Shown here: positions 36,603-48,560 of the stretch, piece after piece | How positions within the stretch are numbered: the stretch's first letter is position 1 | Layout: each line of letters opens with the position of its first letter | DNA from: Epiperipatus broadwayi | Taxonomy: Eukaryota; Onychophora; Udeonychophora; Euonychophora; Peripatidae | Direction of reading: 5' to 3' | Length of the DNA stretch: 64,000 bases | Assembly (NCBI GenBank): GCA_028023455.1 | Contig: JAQFVV010000442.1 | Span: forward strand, 129,501-193,500 | Notes under the pieces: model-generated | What the model was told of the DNA's origin: nothing | Database searches by the model: none | What the model saw: the letters and a program-made list of their open reading frames with translations, nothing else | Program-made: the position numbers and the translations under genes

Positions 36603-37472
36603 CACCTGGGTCTCTTTTTACATGGATTTATTTAACATGATTTTGAAGTTACGCAATTCGTGTTTCACCGGAAGTCGATTTCCGATAATGCGCTATTACT
36701 TTAAATAATAAAATTCGCGCATTTATGTTATATTGAAAGTAATAGCACATTATTGGAATTCGACTTTCATCTTAGTAATTTCAATATTTTCAGTGCTTTA
36801 TAATAGTAAGATTTTATGCAATAATGAAATTAAAATCATGATTTCCACATTTTATGTATACACATATTAAATTTTACAAGATTATAATGTAAATTTGTTC
36901 AAACATTGTGCGTGTTAATTTTGCATTTTAAATCACATTCTGTTTTTGCTTTTTAAAAAAGAACGTAATCAATTATTATTTTCTTATTAATGACACTAAT
37001 CATTAACGTGCTATTAAATTTCAATGAGAGCTAAATGGTTGTATGTCTGGATATCGCGAGCTTCGTAAACAATTAATAAAATCATCGTCTCAAAGATTAA
37101 TTACTAATTACGTTGTCACCAGAAAATCATAATAATTAAAACATGTATAAAAAAATGTAAATTACTGTACTGTAAATTATGCATAAAAATATATTATTTT
37201 GAATAAAATTAAATATTATAGTTAAAAAAAGTTTGTCTTGTATCAATTTTTTTCAAATTTGAAATTTTTTATTAGTCAGATTTTATTTCCTTATTTTTTT
37301 TTTGCGCGAATTTTAAAGTAATTTTACATTGGTACTTTGCTTTTATGTGAATTTTGAAAAATCACAGACCACATCCCCCCTTTTTCAATGTAAGTTACGT
37401 CTATTTTTGCGCGATTTCATTTGCGCGTGTTTTCTGAGGAACCTATCTATCGCGTAAAATGAGACCCAGGTG
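36603..37472. mobile_element. TIR DNA element with TA target duplication (870 bp)
   Basis: The ends are CACCTGGGTCTCTTTTTAC and, inverted, CACCTGGGTCTCATTTTAC: 18 of 19 positions match. TA lies on both sides (36601-36602 and 37473-37474). Inside, AGTCGATTTCCGATAATGCG (36672) and its inverted partner near 36740-36770 form a second inverted repeat. TA duplications and ends beginning CA are usual for Tc1/mariner-like elements. There is no transposase frame, so it is non-autonomous. It is unusually rich in GCGC words for this window. Confidence 0.75.
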
Positions 37473-37474
37473 TA

Positions 37475-40123
37475 ATTAAAACAAACCAGTAACTTCTTAA
37501 ATAAAAAAAAACCCAACATAATGAATAGCATTACAATTTGTTTATGTTAATCTTTAAAATAAATATTTTTAAGTACATTTTTAAAATATTTGCAAAATAC
37601 CAACAAAGGAATTTACCTTAATATTATGATAAACTATTTCTATTAAAATTTTCTGAATTAATCTGATCTTTTAATTACAATTAATTAAGCTTTGTTTAAA
37701 AATATAATTGTCTTTCTTTGTCAAATAAATTTATTTGATTTCTATAATTTTTAAGAAAATGTATTTAATATAGATGTCTTTTAAAATTAAATCAAAACTA
37801 AAATCTTTTATTTTTGAACACACATACCTTTACCTATGTATATGTGTGCATATCATACATAAAAACCTAACATTAATTATAAAAACTAAATCTTATAAAA
37901 TCGGATTCCAACTCATAATTGCCACCTCCCTCTATATAATAAAATGCACTTTATAGAATAATTACTGTATTAAAATTTTAATAAAAATAATAAATTATAA
38001 TGGTGATAATATACTTTATAAATAATTACAATAAACCACAGATATAGTTTCAGTTAATTTTTTATTCTTTTTTAATTGAAAATCATTTAAATTCCAATTT
38101 AACAGAATTAAACGTCACCATATATCCCAAGATTTGCAAATTTTAACATTAGCACATTATCTATTTATTAAAGATATCTTATTTTTATTTATCAAAATGG
38201 TCTCCTCAATTTTACTTTTGTTTAGTTTCTCTACTCATGAAGAATCTTAGTATTTTCTAGATGGAAATATAAAAAAATATGTGAATTTACTTTTAATTCT
38301 GATCTGGAAAATATTAAGATTTTTCATGAAGAGATAACCAATAAAAAAAAAAAAATTAAAAAGACAAGTTTGATAAATAGAAATAAAAATATCTGTAATT
38401 AATAGACAATACATTGAAATTCATGAATCTTGGGGTATGATCTGATGACATTTACATCCATTAAATTTAAATAGTTTCCATTTGAAGAAGGTTAAGAAAT
38501 TAATTGAAAGTGTTATCTGTGGTTTGTTATAGTTATTTATAAAACATATTATACCATTATAATTCATTATTTGTGTCATGATTTTATATATACATTTATA
38601 TATAGGTATATATATATAAAATTAAAATAAATATTTTGAAAATATGAGCAATCATCTTTGAAAAATTTATATAATCAGAAATCAAAAAATCCTGTTCAAA
38701 ATTTTTAAAAAAGTCCTTAATGTCAGACACAGAAATTCTTTTCACAGAAGTAGTCTGCCAATATTTTTGATGAAATCTCTCTCAACTTTATTAATGTTAT
38801 AATATCTCTGAATAACTGTTGCTTCTCAAATAATATTAAGTCTGAGTATGAATTAAAGTCTTTTCATTATATATTTTATCTATAGTTAACCAATCATTAC
38901 TAGAGAAAGAGTAGCAAATGCTTGTGTATTTTTTTTATTTTTATAATTAACTTATTGTTAGCGGGGGGGGGGAGAGAAAATAATGGGTCTCCATAAGAGT
39001 AGAATGTATTGAGTTTTCTCACACTTATTTAATTGAACTGTTGTCTTTTCAGCATTTTCTTAGATTCTATCATAGTTCTTACATTATATGTTTCCAGTCT
39101 AGTTAGTCTTTAGTGTTATTAGAGTCAGGGGTATTTCCCAAAAATTTCTTTAATATTATTTTTTAATCATGATGCTTGTTTATTTTTAACCCAACTTGTA
39201 AATGATTCTACTAACTTTAGTGACCTGCAATCCAAGCTCATTTTTGAAGTACTTTTTAAAATAGAGAGTGACTGACTAGAAAGCTAAGGATCTTTATTTT
39301 CCTTCTGATGTTTAAATATCGCATGATTTATTATTCAATTATTTTTTTAGAAGTTTATCAATAACATGATAAAAAGTAAATCAGACAAACAAATAAAGAA
39401 ATAAATACATATAGATAAGTTACCAGATGGTTAAACACCTGAATCATACAAGAACTAGCAATTAATTTCATTATATATAATAAGTGCTGGTTCAACACAA
39501 AATGTGCATCTTGGAAATCATTTATCTTTTTCATATATCTTTGGTCAAATGCTTCAGAAAATTGTGATGTAATAAAAATTTGAAGCTACGCCTGTCTTAC
39601 TCACTTAAAAAAAAAGCAAACTGACCGTTTCAAAAATACATCTAAATAAGAAAGGTTGGTATGACTTGTGGGCTGATTAAATAGTTGTGATATGATTAAA
39701 TTAATATGAAATATATTCCGAGATAAAAATAAAATTTGAATATATATACAAGTAGTCAGTAAAGTTACTCTGATGTTTTTATTATTGACTTTATAGCTTA
39801 TAAAATTCTGGAATGCAACTTAAAAGCATTGTGATTGTGTATATATGCATGAATGTATAGCTTTTAAGCAAAAGTTCATTGAAGTAATTAGGCAATAGAA
39901 TACTATATGAAAAACAAAATGATACTTGTTCATCATTGGTAAAAGTTTGCCAATGTCTGCTATCCTTAACACAATCTATTATAAAATTCTGAAACTTTAA
40001 TTCACCCAATACAGCATTAAACTTTTTTCTATTAATATATTATTGCATACAACACAAAAAAATTAGAAGAGTAATTATATAAACATAGTAAGAAAAACAA
40101 ATCTTTTCAAACACCATTCATAC
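37475..40123. other. Intron sequence
   Basis: A/T-rich non-coding. 39420-39560 contains words of the foldback family (GTGCTGGTTCAACAC). Nothing else recognised. Confidence 0.45.
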
Positions 40124-40309
40124 CTGACAGTGCCACTAGCTATTAGAATGTAAATTATTGTGATGAAAAGACTGGTTATTCCTGCAGTGAAAGAGTGCTT
40201 AATAAAAGACATCAGACACATGGTTTGAAGAGACACAAATGACCAAATGCACCATAAGGTCATAGCAAACATGATCCATGCAACAACATCAGAACGCATG
40301 CCAGTAGCC
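40124..40309 (-). CDS. ABCG5: ABCG5-like exon 5: TM4-TM5
   Basis: This 186-bp exon has 1 base, 61 codons and 2 trailing bases. After ATGMRSDVV it encodes TM4 (AWIMFAMTLWCIWSFVSL), then QTMCLMSFIKHSFTAG, and TM5 (ITSLFITIIYILIASGT). Near its end the LIASGTVR motif is the counterpart of the G-x-G/S-x-G-F turn that leads into the extracellular domain in ABCG5. The acceptor is TTGTTATAG and the donor is GTATGA. The next intron is the longest, about 13.2 kb, and contains both solo LTRs. Confidence 0.88.
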
Positions 40310-40381
40310 CTATAACAATTAACTAATATTAATCAATCATTTTAATTTTTATATTTTGATCAAAATAATAACAATTTTTAC

Positions 40382-40520
40382 CAATAAATAAGTGCACTTC
40401 CGCCTACAGTTGTGATGAGATCCAATGGAAAAGTAAATAAACAATATGCAAAAATGAATGTGAATCCATTATAGGTACCTTCTCGGGTTTCCTGATAATA
40501 TCGAGTTCGGAACACTGCAA
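40382..40520 (-). CDS. ABCG5: ABCG5-like exon 4: TM2-TM3
   Basis: This 139-bp exon has 2 bases, 45 codons and 2 trailing bases. It encodes FAVFRTRYYQETREGTY, the loop after TM2 whose E-x-x-E/D-G-x-Y pattern is typical of the ABCG family, followed by TM3 (FTFIFAYCLFTFPLDLI and TTVGGSALIYW). The acceptor is TTTTTTTAG and the donor is GTAAAA. The last codon, TGG, is completed by the first base of the next exon across a 72-bp intron, the only short intron in this gene within the window. Confidence 0.88.
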
Positions 40521-41339
40521 CTAAAAAAACATAAGAAAAGTTGAATTTAATATCAATAATTATTTTAAAGAAAGTTAAAGAAAGACAAAAATTGTTCAAG
40601 AAGAATAAAAATAAATAAATAATAAGATATAATCAGTTCACTATCTAAATATTTACTTTTTTAATTTTAAGGAAAGATTTTTAGATAATAAAAATTCTGA
40701 AATAATGTACGATTCAAATCAGTTACTTAAAATTATCTGTAAACTTTTCTATTGGAAGATGGCTATAGGAGGTTGGTAGCACTTAGTGTCGACTGGTTTT
40801 ACTTAATGTGGCTCTTGTCATATCTCATCAAAATCTTTTAAAAGAAATTTTTTTTACAAATAATTTTTTTTTTCTCCCAAATTTGCTTATATATTTATTT
40901 CATAATAATTAAGATTTAATCAAATGGTTAATTCTTTTTAAGCTGGAAAAAAATTTATCATAAATTTAGATTGTGAATTAAAAAAGAAGTATTAGAAAAA
41001 ATGGAAAAACATTTATAGTGAAAGCCACAAACATAAATAATTTCCCTCAAAATCGGCATCAACAATAAAATATTTATTCTTTTATTAAACCAATTCTTCG
41101 AAATCTTTTGGGAAAAAAGATTTGCAAAGGCAGTTGTAGGATTGTTATATCATCATTCATCAATCATTGAGCACTATATAGTATTTCTGCCCTAAACTTT
41201 ACATCATTTTCACATACCTCCATTAGCAGGTAACATTCATATTTATAGTGAATAATTTCTTCAAATTTTTTTCTTCAGCATTCTCATGACCATGATTTTC
41301 AAACACTATCAATCCATTGTAGGATGATGGTCTCTCCAA

Positions 41340-42010
41340 ATTTAATCCAATTTCATCAATTTCCAGCTTTTTTTCTCCACATCTCACTAGGAGATTTTCT
41401 TATTTCATCCTTACATCTCACATGTGATATCCTCCTAGATTTATTACAATTTCTTAGGATCCAATTTAAAATTTCAATTGCCCATCTATTACTTCTTTTC
41501 TAATAATAAATTCAGCCCAACTACATTTCAATCTCTTAATTTTTTCAATGATATCAGTAATACTTGTTTCTTTTCTCATCCATGTATTTCATTTTCGATT
41601 ATTTTTTGTTACTACTAGAATACATCTCTCCATACTTTATTAAGTGATCTGAAGTCTCTGTATTGTGCTTCTCTTAAGTACCCAAGTCACAGATCTATAA
41701 GTAAAAATTGATAAACATGTTTGCTAAAAAGCTTTCTTTTCAATGCATATTTTCTTGCAGAATAAAATTACTTATGCCAAAAGCACTCCATCTAAGTTTA
41801 ATTCTATGATTAATTTCTCTCTTATGTTTCCATATGTAATAATAATTTGGCTAAGATATTTGTAGTTGATAACTTCTTTTAATTCATCATTATCAATCTT
41901 TATTTTTATCTTTTGAGAAAATACACTGAACATTACTTTAAGCTTTTTAGCATTTATCTTTAGTCCTACTTTTTTATTTTCATCTGATAACTCTTGCAAA
42001 ATTTCCTAAC
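41340..42010 (-). pseudogene. RTE-type LINE fragment (C-terminal part of polymerase)
   Basis: The minus strand at 41772-41999 reads MQELSDENKKVGLKINAKKL, then KVMFS and INYKYL(S)QII. These are the blocks that follow the FADD site in RTE-type reverse transcriptases and nearly match the element at the right edge (MLQELSDESRKVGLKIN at about 63935). Further blocks with stops continue downstream to about 41340 (for example KYMDEKRNKY and LGGYHM). It is 5' truncated and full of stops. It lies in the intron between exons 4 and 3. Confidence 0.8.
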
Positions 42011-42829
42011 CCATGAACTCTAAGTAATGATAAAAAAATAAAAAAACTTGCATTTTACTAAAAAAAAAGACTATTAACCCAAACTTTTCAGGCAATCAAT
42101 TTAGTACTATTAATTATATTACATGCATTAAAGATAAATATTTACAAAATGAAGCATTGGTAAATATATTCAAACATTTCATACCTATTAGTTTCAGTAT
42201 ACATATATTATAATAATAATAATAATGAATACTAGGTGATATTTGAATAGCTTGCTTGCAAGTGTGTTCACAAATTGCTGCATCAAAATGCGTAACAGTT
42301 TTTTTTTAATGATAAAAAGGAAACAGCTAATGTTGATGATCAGAAATAATACTCAAAATATACATGGATACTTGTGTGAGATCATGCTTCTAATGGATCA
42401 CATTTAGGTTCAAAAAACAAAATATCACATGGCTGTTCTTCTTCTCTTTATAAGTCAATTTTTATTTACTTTTGGATATAAAAATAATTATTCCCTTAGA
42501 GTACTGCAATATGATTTTTCAGACACTGATTCTTCAATGAGATTGATCCCTTCACTTTAAACTTTCAAAATAGAGTATAAAATAGTAGAAATCAATGACC
42601 ACATATATAAACAACACTTGCATGAGCACGAATAGTTCTCCAGATGCATAAAAAAAATTATACTGGTTTTTTTTTTTAATTTAGTAATAATTAAGTTTAA
42701 TAAATGAAATTAAAATCAGATGTACAACACAATTATGGGTACTACAAATAATAATATATGAAATGGTCAACCCATCTATTCTTTTAAATACTTATTTAGC
42801 ATATGCAATGTATAGACAACATAGCTATT

Positions 42830-43650
42830 AGCAAAGTGTCATAAAGAATTCTATAAAAGTTCCAACCAGGAGATAGATTCACTAATGGTTTTATTAAGTT
42901 CTTCAGTTCTGACAACTGTAGCCATATATTTGATGAACATTATCTGATTCATAGTTAGTATTTGATCACATCTAAGTTCAGTGACTCTTAAATTCCATTT
43001 ATAAAGCAGGATATAATATAATAGTGTTAAACTACTTGCCCATAATCTCCAATAGTAATTGTCAACTTTCCAAAGAGATTATTGCTAAAAATTATCTTAG
43101 ATTTAATCTTAGATAAATGAAAAATAATTGTATGACCTAATGTTACTCCTAAGCAGCATGTTTTAGGATTGTTTTTAAAAGTTATGTTTGTATTGCAAAA
43201 TATTTCCTGGTTGTTAAGTGAAATGTTTTAACAGACTGTCTTTTTGGATTAAAATCATGACTCCAGTCTTTTAAAAAGATTTTTAAACTTTCAAATTTTT
43301 TATTAAAAATCTATTTCTGGGTAGAATTTCTTCTGTGACATTTAAAGTAATATCATCAACATAGAAAAATTTCTGGCATTCTGTATCTGGAAGGTCAATA
43401 TTAAATATATTAAATAATGTATTTGAGAGAACCAAACTCTATGGTAGACATTCTATAAAATTTTGTGTCTCCTGGTTTTTGACAGCTAGGAAGATGTATC
43501 TTTATCATCATAGAAGACAATTGTATGTTGTTTTTTTTCGTTTAATTTCATAAATGTAATATAATTTCTTTTTTCTCTCATTATGAAAATCTCAAGAATA
43601 ATCATGTAACTCAATGTTTTTTTCTGTTAAGTAAACTAATAAATAAATAA
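42830..43650 (-). pseudogene. CR1/Jockey-like LINE reverse transcriptase fragment
   Basis: On the minus strand, NTLFNIFNIDLPDTE is followed by CQKFFYVDDITLNVTEE (about 43315-43420). This fits the S-x-L-F-x-I-x-x-N-D-L-P and F/Y-x-D-D motifs of CR1/L2/Jockey-type polymerases. After it come FLKDWSHDFNPKRQSVK (a W-x-x-x-F-x-x-x-P-x-K-x-x block) and CCLGVTLGHTIIFHL (the L-G-V block), in shifting frames. It is decayed and lies 300 bp from exon 3. Confidence 0.75.
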
Positions 43651-43946
43651 ATCTTATTTTTTTAAAAAAGCAGTCTATAATTCTGAATTCATTTATATAT
43701 TTTTGAGACTTTTTTCTTAGAAATAAATCTTACATAAAATATGGTATATATGTTTTTGTTGACAAAATGGGAAAAAATATTAAAAAAAATTAAATAATAA
43801 AAAAATCGCTCGGAAACAAAATAATATAAAAATGTAATCAAATATTCTATGCTTCTGATGTATATAAATAAAAATATGTACAGTAACAAAAACGAAAATA
43901 AAATATTTAAAACAATTAGTAATGATAAATGTAAATAATTTCTTAC

Positions 43947-44158
43947 AGGTAATAGCAGTAACTGCAATAGATACAAATGATGTTACAGCTTGAACATTGA
44001 AAATAAGGCCATTCCTAGTCACAAAGGCTTCTTGATTCTTTTTTATATAGAAATAGAAAAGCCAAAACAAGAAGAAATATACAGGAAGCAAAAATATCCT
44101 TAGAAATAAATGCAAAGTTCCATATTTATTGCGATTAAAAAACATCTGGAAGTTTCTC
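43947..44158 (-). CDS. ABCG5: ABCG5-like exon 3: TM1 and start of TM2
   Basis: This 212-bp exon has 1 base, 70 codons and 1 trailing base. It opens with RNFQMFFNRNKYGTL, an amphipathic segment before the membrane. A strongly hydrophobic TM1 (FLRIFLLPVYFFLFWLF) follows, then a lysine-rich loop and NGLIFNVQAVTSFVSIAV, which begins TM2. The acceptor follows a run of T (minus strand ...TTATTTAG) and the donor is GTAAGA. Long open frames through this region on the minus strand (43780-44145 and the overlapping 43689-43976) are this exon read on into intron. LINE remnants flank it on both sides (42.8-43.65 kb and 45.1 kb). Confidence 0.85.
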
Positions 44159-44559
44159 CTAAATAAAAAAAAAAAAAAGGATATATATAAATGTATGAAA
44201 TAAAATGAAAAATTAAATTAAATTTATATTTACTATACTAATATTAATTATAAAAATATAATCACTTTGCATTAATAAATATTGTAATTCATGGTTTGAC
44301 TTCATTTTATGTGAAGAAGTATCATTAGTGATTGAAACTGAAAAAAAAAAATTAATCGCTATCATGAAATATATATATAAGATTGCTTTCCAATGTATTA
44401 ATAATATTGCAAATATTTTCTTTGATTGCGATGTTATTGAAGTGATATGAGCAAACTTAAACATTATGCGGGCCTGTTTTTACAAAATAAAAGAATAGAA
44501 AAAAAAAACTACTTTTACCAGTTAAAATATTCTTATCATATTAGCACCCATCCTCACAC

Positions 44560-44594
<35 letters not shown>
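44560..44594. repeat. (AT)n(GT)n microsatellite
   Basis: An AT run passes into a GT run. Confidence 0.95.
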
Positions 44595-44829
44595 AATCAC
44601 TGAAACCAGTCAACATTTAGACAATCGCAATATCAATAACAATCAACATTCTCAAACTAAGGCATCCTCTTTTTAATAATAAAGATGGATCCCATCTTTA
44701 TTTACGGTCCAATATATTTATATAGGCATTAAAGATTGCAATTTGACCACAGAGATTGAAATTATTGGTATAAAGAAGTTTAAATAAATAATATTTCTGG
44801 TATAATTTTCACTACCCAACTCTCACACA

Positions 44830-45010
44830 AGATAGGAATTGGTTTCTATCTGCTTTTAACACCTTGTGGAGGGATGTAATCATAAACATATGACCAAGCA
44901 TATGTGAAAAAAGATCTATGATCTTCAGAATGCACATTTCATGCTGGATCAACACTCATCAGTTGGCCCACAACATAATTTCTTACACATATCTTGTCAT
45001 TATTAAGTAT
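44830..45010. repeat. Diverged foldback-family copy
   Basis: Words CATATGTGAAAAAAGATCTA, GGATCAACACTCATCAGTTG and GCCCACAACA occur in the order seen at 47.58-47.66 kb. Ends are not clear. Confidence 0.45.
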
Positions 45011-45099
45011 ATATTATAACCTAAAAGATAAAATTAAATGAGAATGAGATCAACAATCTCTCACAAAAAGCAACCTAAAATAATAATAGTACTATAGCT

Positions 45100-45170
45100 A
45101 AATGAGCTCAGAATGGTTTTGAATAATGGCATATGCCACAGTATCAAAAGCAGGGGCAAATAATAATAAT
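45100..45170 (-). pseudogene. LINE reverse transcriptase scrap (AFDTV motif)
   Basis: The minus strand reads FAPAFDTVAYAIIQNHSEL and then a stop, which fits the D-x-S/x-A-F-D-T-V-x-H motif of CR1/L2/Jockey polymerases. It could be an upstream piece of the same kind of element as 42830-43650, separated by exon 3 and other DNA. Short, so tentative. Confidence 0.45.
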
Positions 45171-46418
45171 CAACATTATTAAGATAAAGGCAATATTAGT
45201 AAATCAAGAGGAAGAGATTTCTCATACTCTCTCTTATAAAATATAGTAGTTCTTAATACTGAAAGCATATATCACCAAAGGTTAGATTATTTAAAAATTC
45301 TTCTCTTCACAACACATCTTCCCAATACAAAACATCTTACAATAATAATAAAGAACTTATAGTCATGATCAGATTTAATATTAAGTTTTATAAAACAAGA
45401 ACATGTTTCTTATCTCTTTGCCACATCAATTTCATCTTTTAAAATAATTTCTTCAATAATATTGTATATAAAATGGGTATCTCAGAGCTCATCTGAATAA
45501 TATTTAATAATTAAATCGTTTATTATTCTTTTTGTTCTTAGCTCTTGAGATTTATTAAGCAAAGCAATAAGATAGTAAGACCTAGTCTTACTCCTAAGAT
45601 GCCTCCCTAAATTCAATAATAATAATTTTAAAATTTAAAACAAACATGATAAATTCTTAATTTAGAATAAAATAATTTACTAGGAACACATTCAGGTATA
45701 ATGAGTGGAGAAAGGATTTTGTGGCCTCTTACATATCACTCTAATAAAATTCTCTAAAAATATTTTCTGAATTTAAACAAAGAAATTCTATTATTTAAAT
45801 TTATGATGGATCAATAAAATAATCTTATAAATAGGATAAGATAATCTCTTACAAGCATAATGATCTTTCACAAATAAAAAAATTGACTAAAGTGACTGTA
45901 AATTTTGAATAATTAATTATAATTATTTTCTTCACCAAAATCCTCTCTTTTAATTGCTTAAGTTAGAAAACAATTGAAAGTTGAAAATGTTGTGGGTAAA
46001 TAGAGTCTCATTAATGAGAGAGAAAATAGCTTTGTAGAATTTATAAAATAAGAAAAAATATACATTATCACTTTTTTGAGATAAATCCAGATTGGAAATG
46101 GAAACATGCAAATATAGAAGAGTTGGATTATATTTTGATAACAGAAATATGCATTCCAAAAGTCTAATGTATGTAATAAATTCAGCAGAAAGGCAAAAAT
46201 TATTAAGAAAGATAATATTAACAGTTGTATTTCTAACTTTCAAAAATATCACAATAAATTTAAGCTACAACTTGCAAATCATTTCAGACTATTAACAGAC
46301 ATTTCTTGCTTGATTGTATCAATAAGAAGATAATATTTAAACCAAAAAAAGGGATTTCATAAGAAGAATGTAGCTGCAACTTTATTTTCATTCTATTAAA
46401 ATTAATTATAAAGAGTAA

Positions 46419-46600
46419 TGCTTTTAATCTTTTTTACATGCGCTTTAAACGTTTGTATAATAGCTAAACGATGTAGTTTTTAGCTATAGGGGGAGCTGCC
46501 AAACTTCGATACAAGATAGAGAAACTTTATAAAGATAAGATAAAAACGCTTGTTATTATACAAACGTTTAAGATGCATATGAAAAAGGTTGGAAGCCTTG
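46419..46600. repeat. Small TIR (MITE-like) element, ~180 bp
   Basis: TTAAACGTTTGTATAATA on the left (46445-46462) matches the complement of TATTATACAAACGTTTAA on the right. The arms extend outward with lower identity to about 46419 and 46600. There is an internal small hairpin and no coding sequence. Confidence 0.65.
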
Positions 46601-46805
46601 AATCAGAACGTAAAATTAATTATATAAACAGCTTTATCAAAAAGCAATAATTCACCAGTAAAATTTTAACTGAAACAATGCTATTCACAAAAAAATATCA
46701 ATATTTTAAACTTTCCATTTTAAAAAAAGTGAATACAGTACCTGGAATATTGTAAAATGATACAAAATAAAGAATTAATAATTATATTAAAAAATATATA
46801 ACTAT

Positions 46806-47960
46806 AGATTGGCAAGAAAAGCTATAGAAAAGAATAAGAGTGTCAGAAATATAATATATTTTGATATTGTCAGAAATATTGTTTCAGCAATAAAGAGAGA
46901 TGACATTATAAAATACAGAAAAGAATTCACAAAGTTAGATAGTAATAAAGGACAAGAAAACAAAGTAACTCTACAATTCCAACATTCTCTTAATTGCTAC
47001 ATTTTCTAAATGAAAATATGTGATATCCAATTAAATCTATAAAAATGGAAACGCTCCTGAAAATAAAGGAATTATTATTGATAATTTAAAAGAAACAGGT
47101 GGAGAAATAAAAAATAAAAAAATTAACAAAGTTAAATTTCAAATTGTATTTTTATATTGGACTATTTCTATCATCTAATATGAGTATTGAATGTCTTTAG
47201 AAAAAATTAACTTTATTTAAACAATATAAAAATACAACTAGAACATCCTCATCACAAACCTCCAGGAAAACATTAAACTCCAAATGCTTAAATGATAACT
47301 ATATACTCAATAATAAATAAATGCAATACTAATAATGATATTTAAGAAATGTAAAAACAAATATGTAAATTACATATCTACCAATTTTCTATCAGATCTA
47401 TACATATATTAACTTCGATTATTGCAACTCATTTGAGATTAATCAAAAGAACAAGCTGTGATTTAAAAGTGGTTTTAGCATAGTAGATTGCAACAAAGGA
47501 TTAAGTAGAAGGGACTTGAATTCAGCCTTTCAAGCTTTTTTTAGCTATCCATTCTATCTTATACAACTGATACAGATGACCACATACATGTGAAAAAAAT
47601 AAATGTTTTCCAATATATGTATTTCATGTTAAACCAGCACTCATCAGTTAGTCCAGATTACCATCTCACACACATTTATACAATCAGTGCTCAGTTTATA
47701 TTAAGATAGCAAATTTTCAAACTCATATATGTGGTCATGTGTATCAGTTATATAAGATAGAGCTGATAGTTGAAAAGAGCTTGAAAGTCTGAGTTCAAGT
47801 CTCTTCTAGTTACATTAAGTTTAGTATAGATAATATACATATATTTAAACAAAGTATTAGGAGAAATAATGAATATGTATTACCATTTTGCTTTGAAAAG
47901 TCATTTGATTCTATAAGAACTTCCATGTGTTTAATCTTTTGGAACATCAAAAATAAAAAA
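46806..47960 (+). pseudogene. RTE-type LINE fragment interrupted by a foldback element
   Basis: Plus-strand blocks follow the element at the right edge. RLARKAIEKNKSVRNI is at 46806. NGNAPENKGIIIDNLKETGG (47043) matches the usual N-G-K-A-P-G-x-D block. A degenerate FKSGFSIVD is near 47462-47490. After an insertion, the reading resumes with EYVLPFCFEKSFDSIRT (about 47870-47930), the counterpart of D-Y-E-K-A-F-D-S-I. An upstream piece at 46092-46295 (RRVGLYFDNRNM) may be part of the endonuclease domain, but this is weak. Many stops; dead. Confidence 0.75.
47501..47847. mobile_element. Foldback element nested in the RTE fragment (~347 bp)
   Basis: Arms at about 47505-47600 and 47720-47815 are inverted copies (GACTTGAATTCAGCCTTTCA against the complement of the right arm GACTTGAACTCAGACTTTCA). 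The centre contains CACTCATCAGTTAGTCCAG. It splits the RTE reading frame, and AACAAAG(G/T)A occurs at both edges (47492-47500 and 47848-47856), a probable 9-bp target duplication with one mismatch. Confidence 0.7.
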
Positions 47961-48560
47961 TTGCAATTCTATGCTAAAAGTTTATTTTGAAAAGAAGTGA
48001 AAATGAAAAAAAAAAACATGGAGATAGCTTTTAAAGTTAGGATACTATTACATTATCAGTCTAGATAAAAATATATATATAAATCATCCAGTCAAAGAGT
48101 AAGTAGTAAATTTTTGCCAGGAATTTTTAATTTATTTGTTTATTATGTGAAGATGTATTAATTTGCAAACAGTGTATGATATTCAAAAGCAAAAGTTTGC
48201 AATTCTATCTTTAAAAATTATTTTCAAAAAAAAAAAAAAATAGAAAAATAAAAAAATTATTTCAAAAAAAAAAAAAAAAAATAGAAAAATAAAAAAATTA
48301 TTTTCAAAAAAAAAAAAAAATAGAAAAATAAAAAAATGAAAGCAGCTTCTAATGTCAGAAGATTACAGAGTAGATGAGAAAGTGATAAAATATTATTCAA
48401 GAATATAACACAGCATATTTACATAAAAAAGTTAATTTATTAAGTGTATAAATAAAATGTATTAATTTACAATTGTGTACAATATCTGAAATCAAAAAAT
48501 TTGCACCTCTATACTAAAAGTTAATTTTCCAGACAAATCAACAATAAAATGGGAATATAG
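47930..48560. repeat. Diverged ~280-bp repeats around GCAAAAGTTTGCA
   Basis: The word run TTGCAATTCTAT(G/C)(C/T)TAAAAGTTTATTTT recurs at about 47960, 48198 and 48506, and again near 50950. Between the copies GTATTAATTT(G)CAA and ATAATATCTGAAA words also recur. Non-coding. Confidence 0.55.
48218..48336. repeat. Triplicated ~40-bp A-rich minisatellite
   Basis: Three copies of ATTATTTTC, a poly(A) run and TAGAAAAATAAAAAA start at about 48218, 48256 and 48298. Confidence 0.9.

Noticed and set aside
43689-43976. Separate membrane-protein gene overlapping exon 3
   Set aside because: The region is intron and a wrong frame of the ABCG5-like exon; splice borders at 43947 and 44158 explain the coding part.
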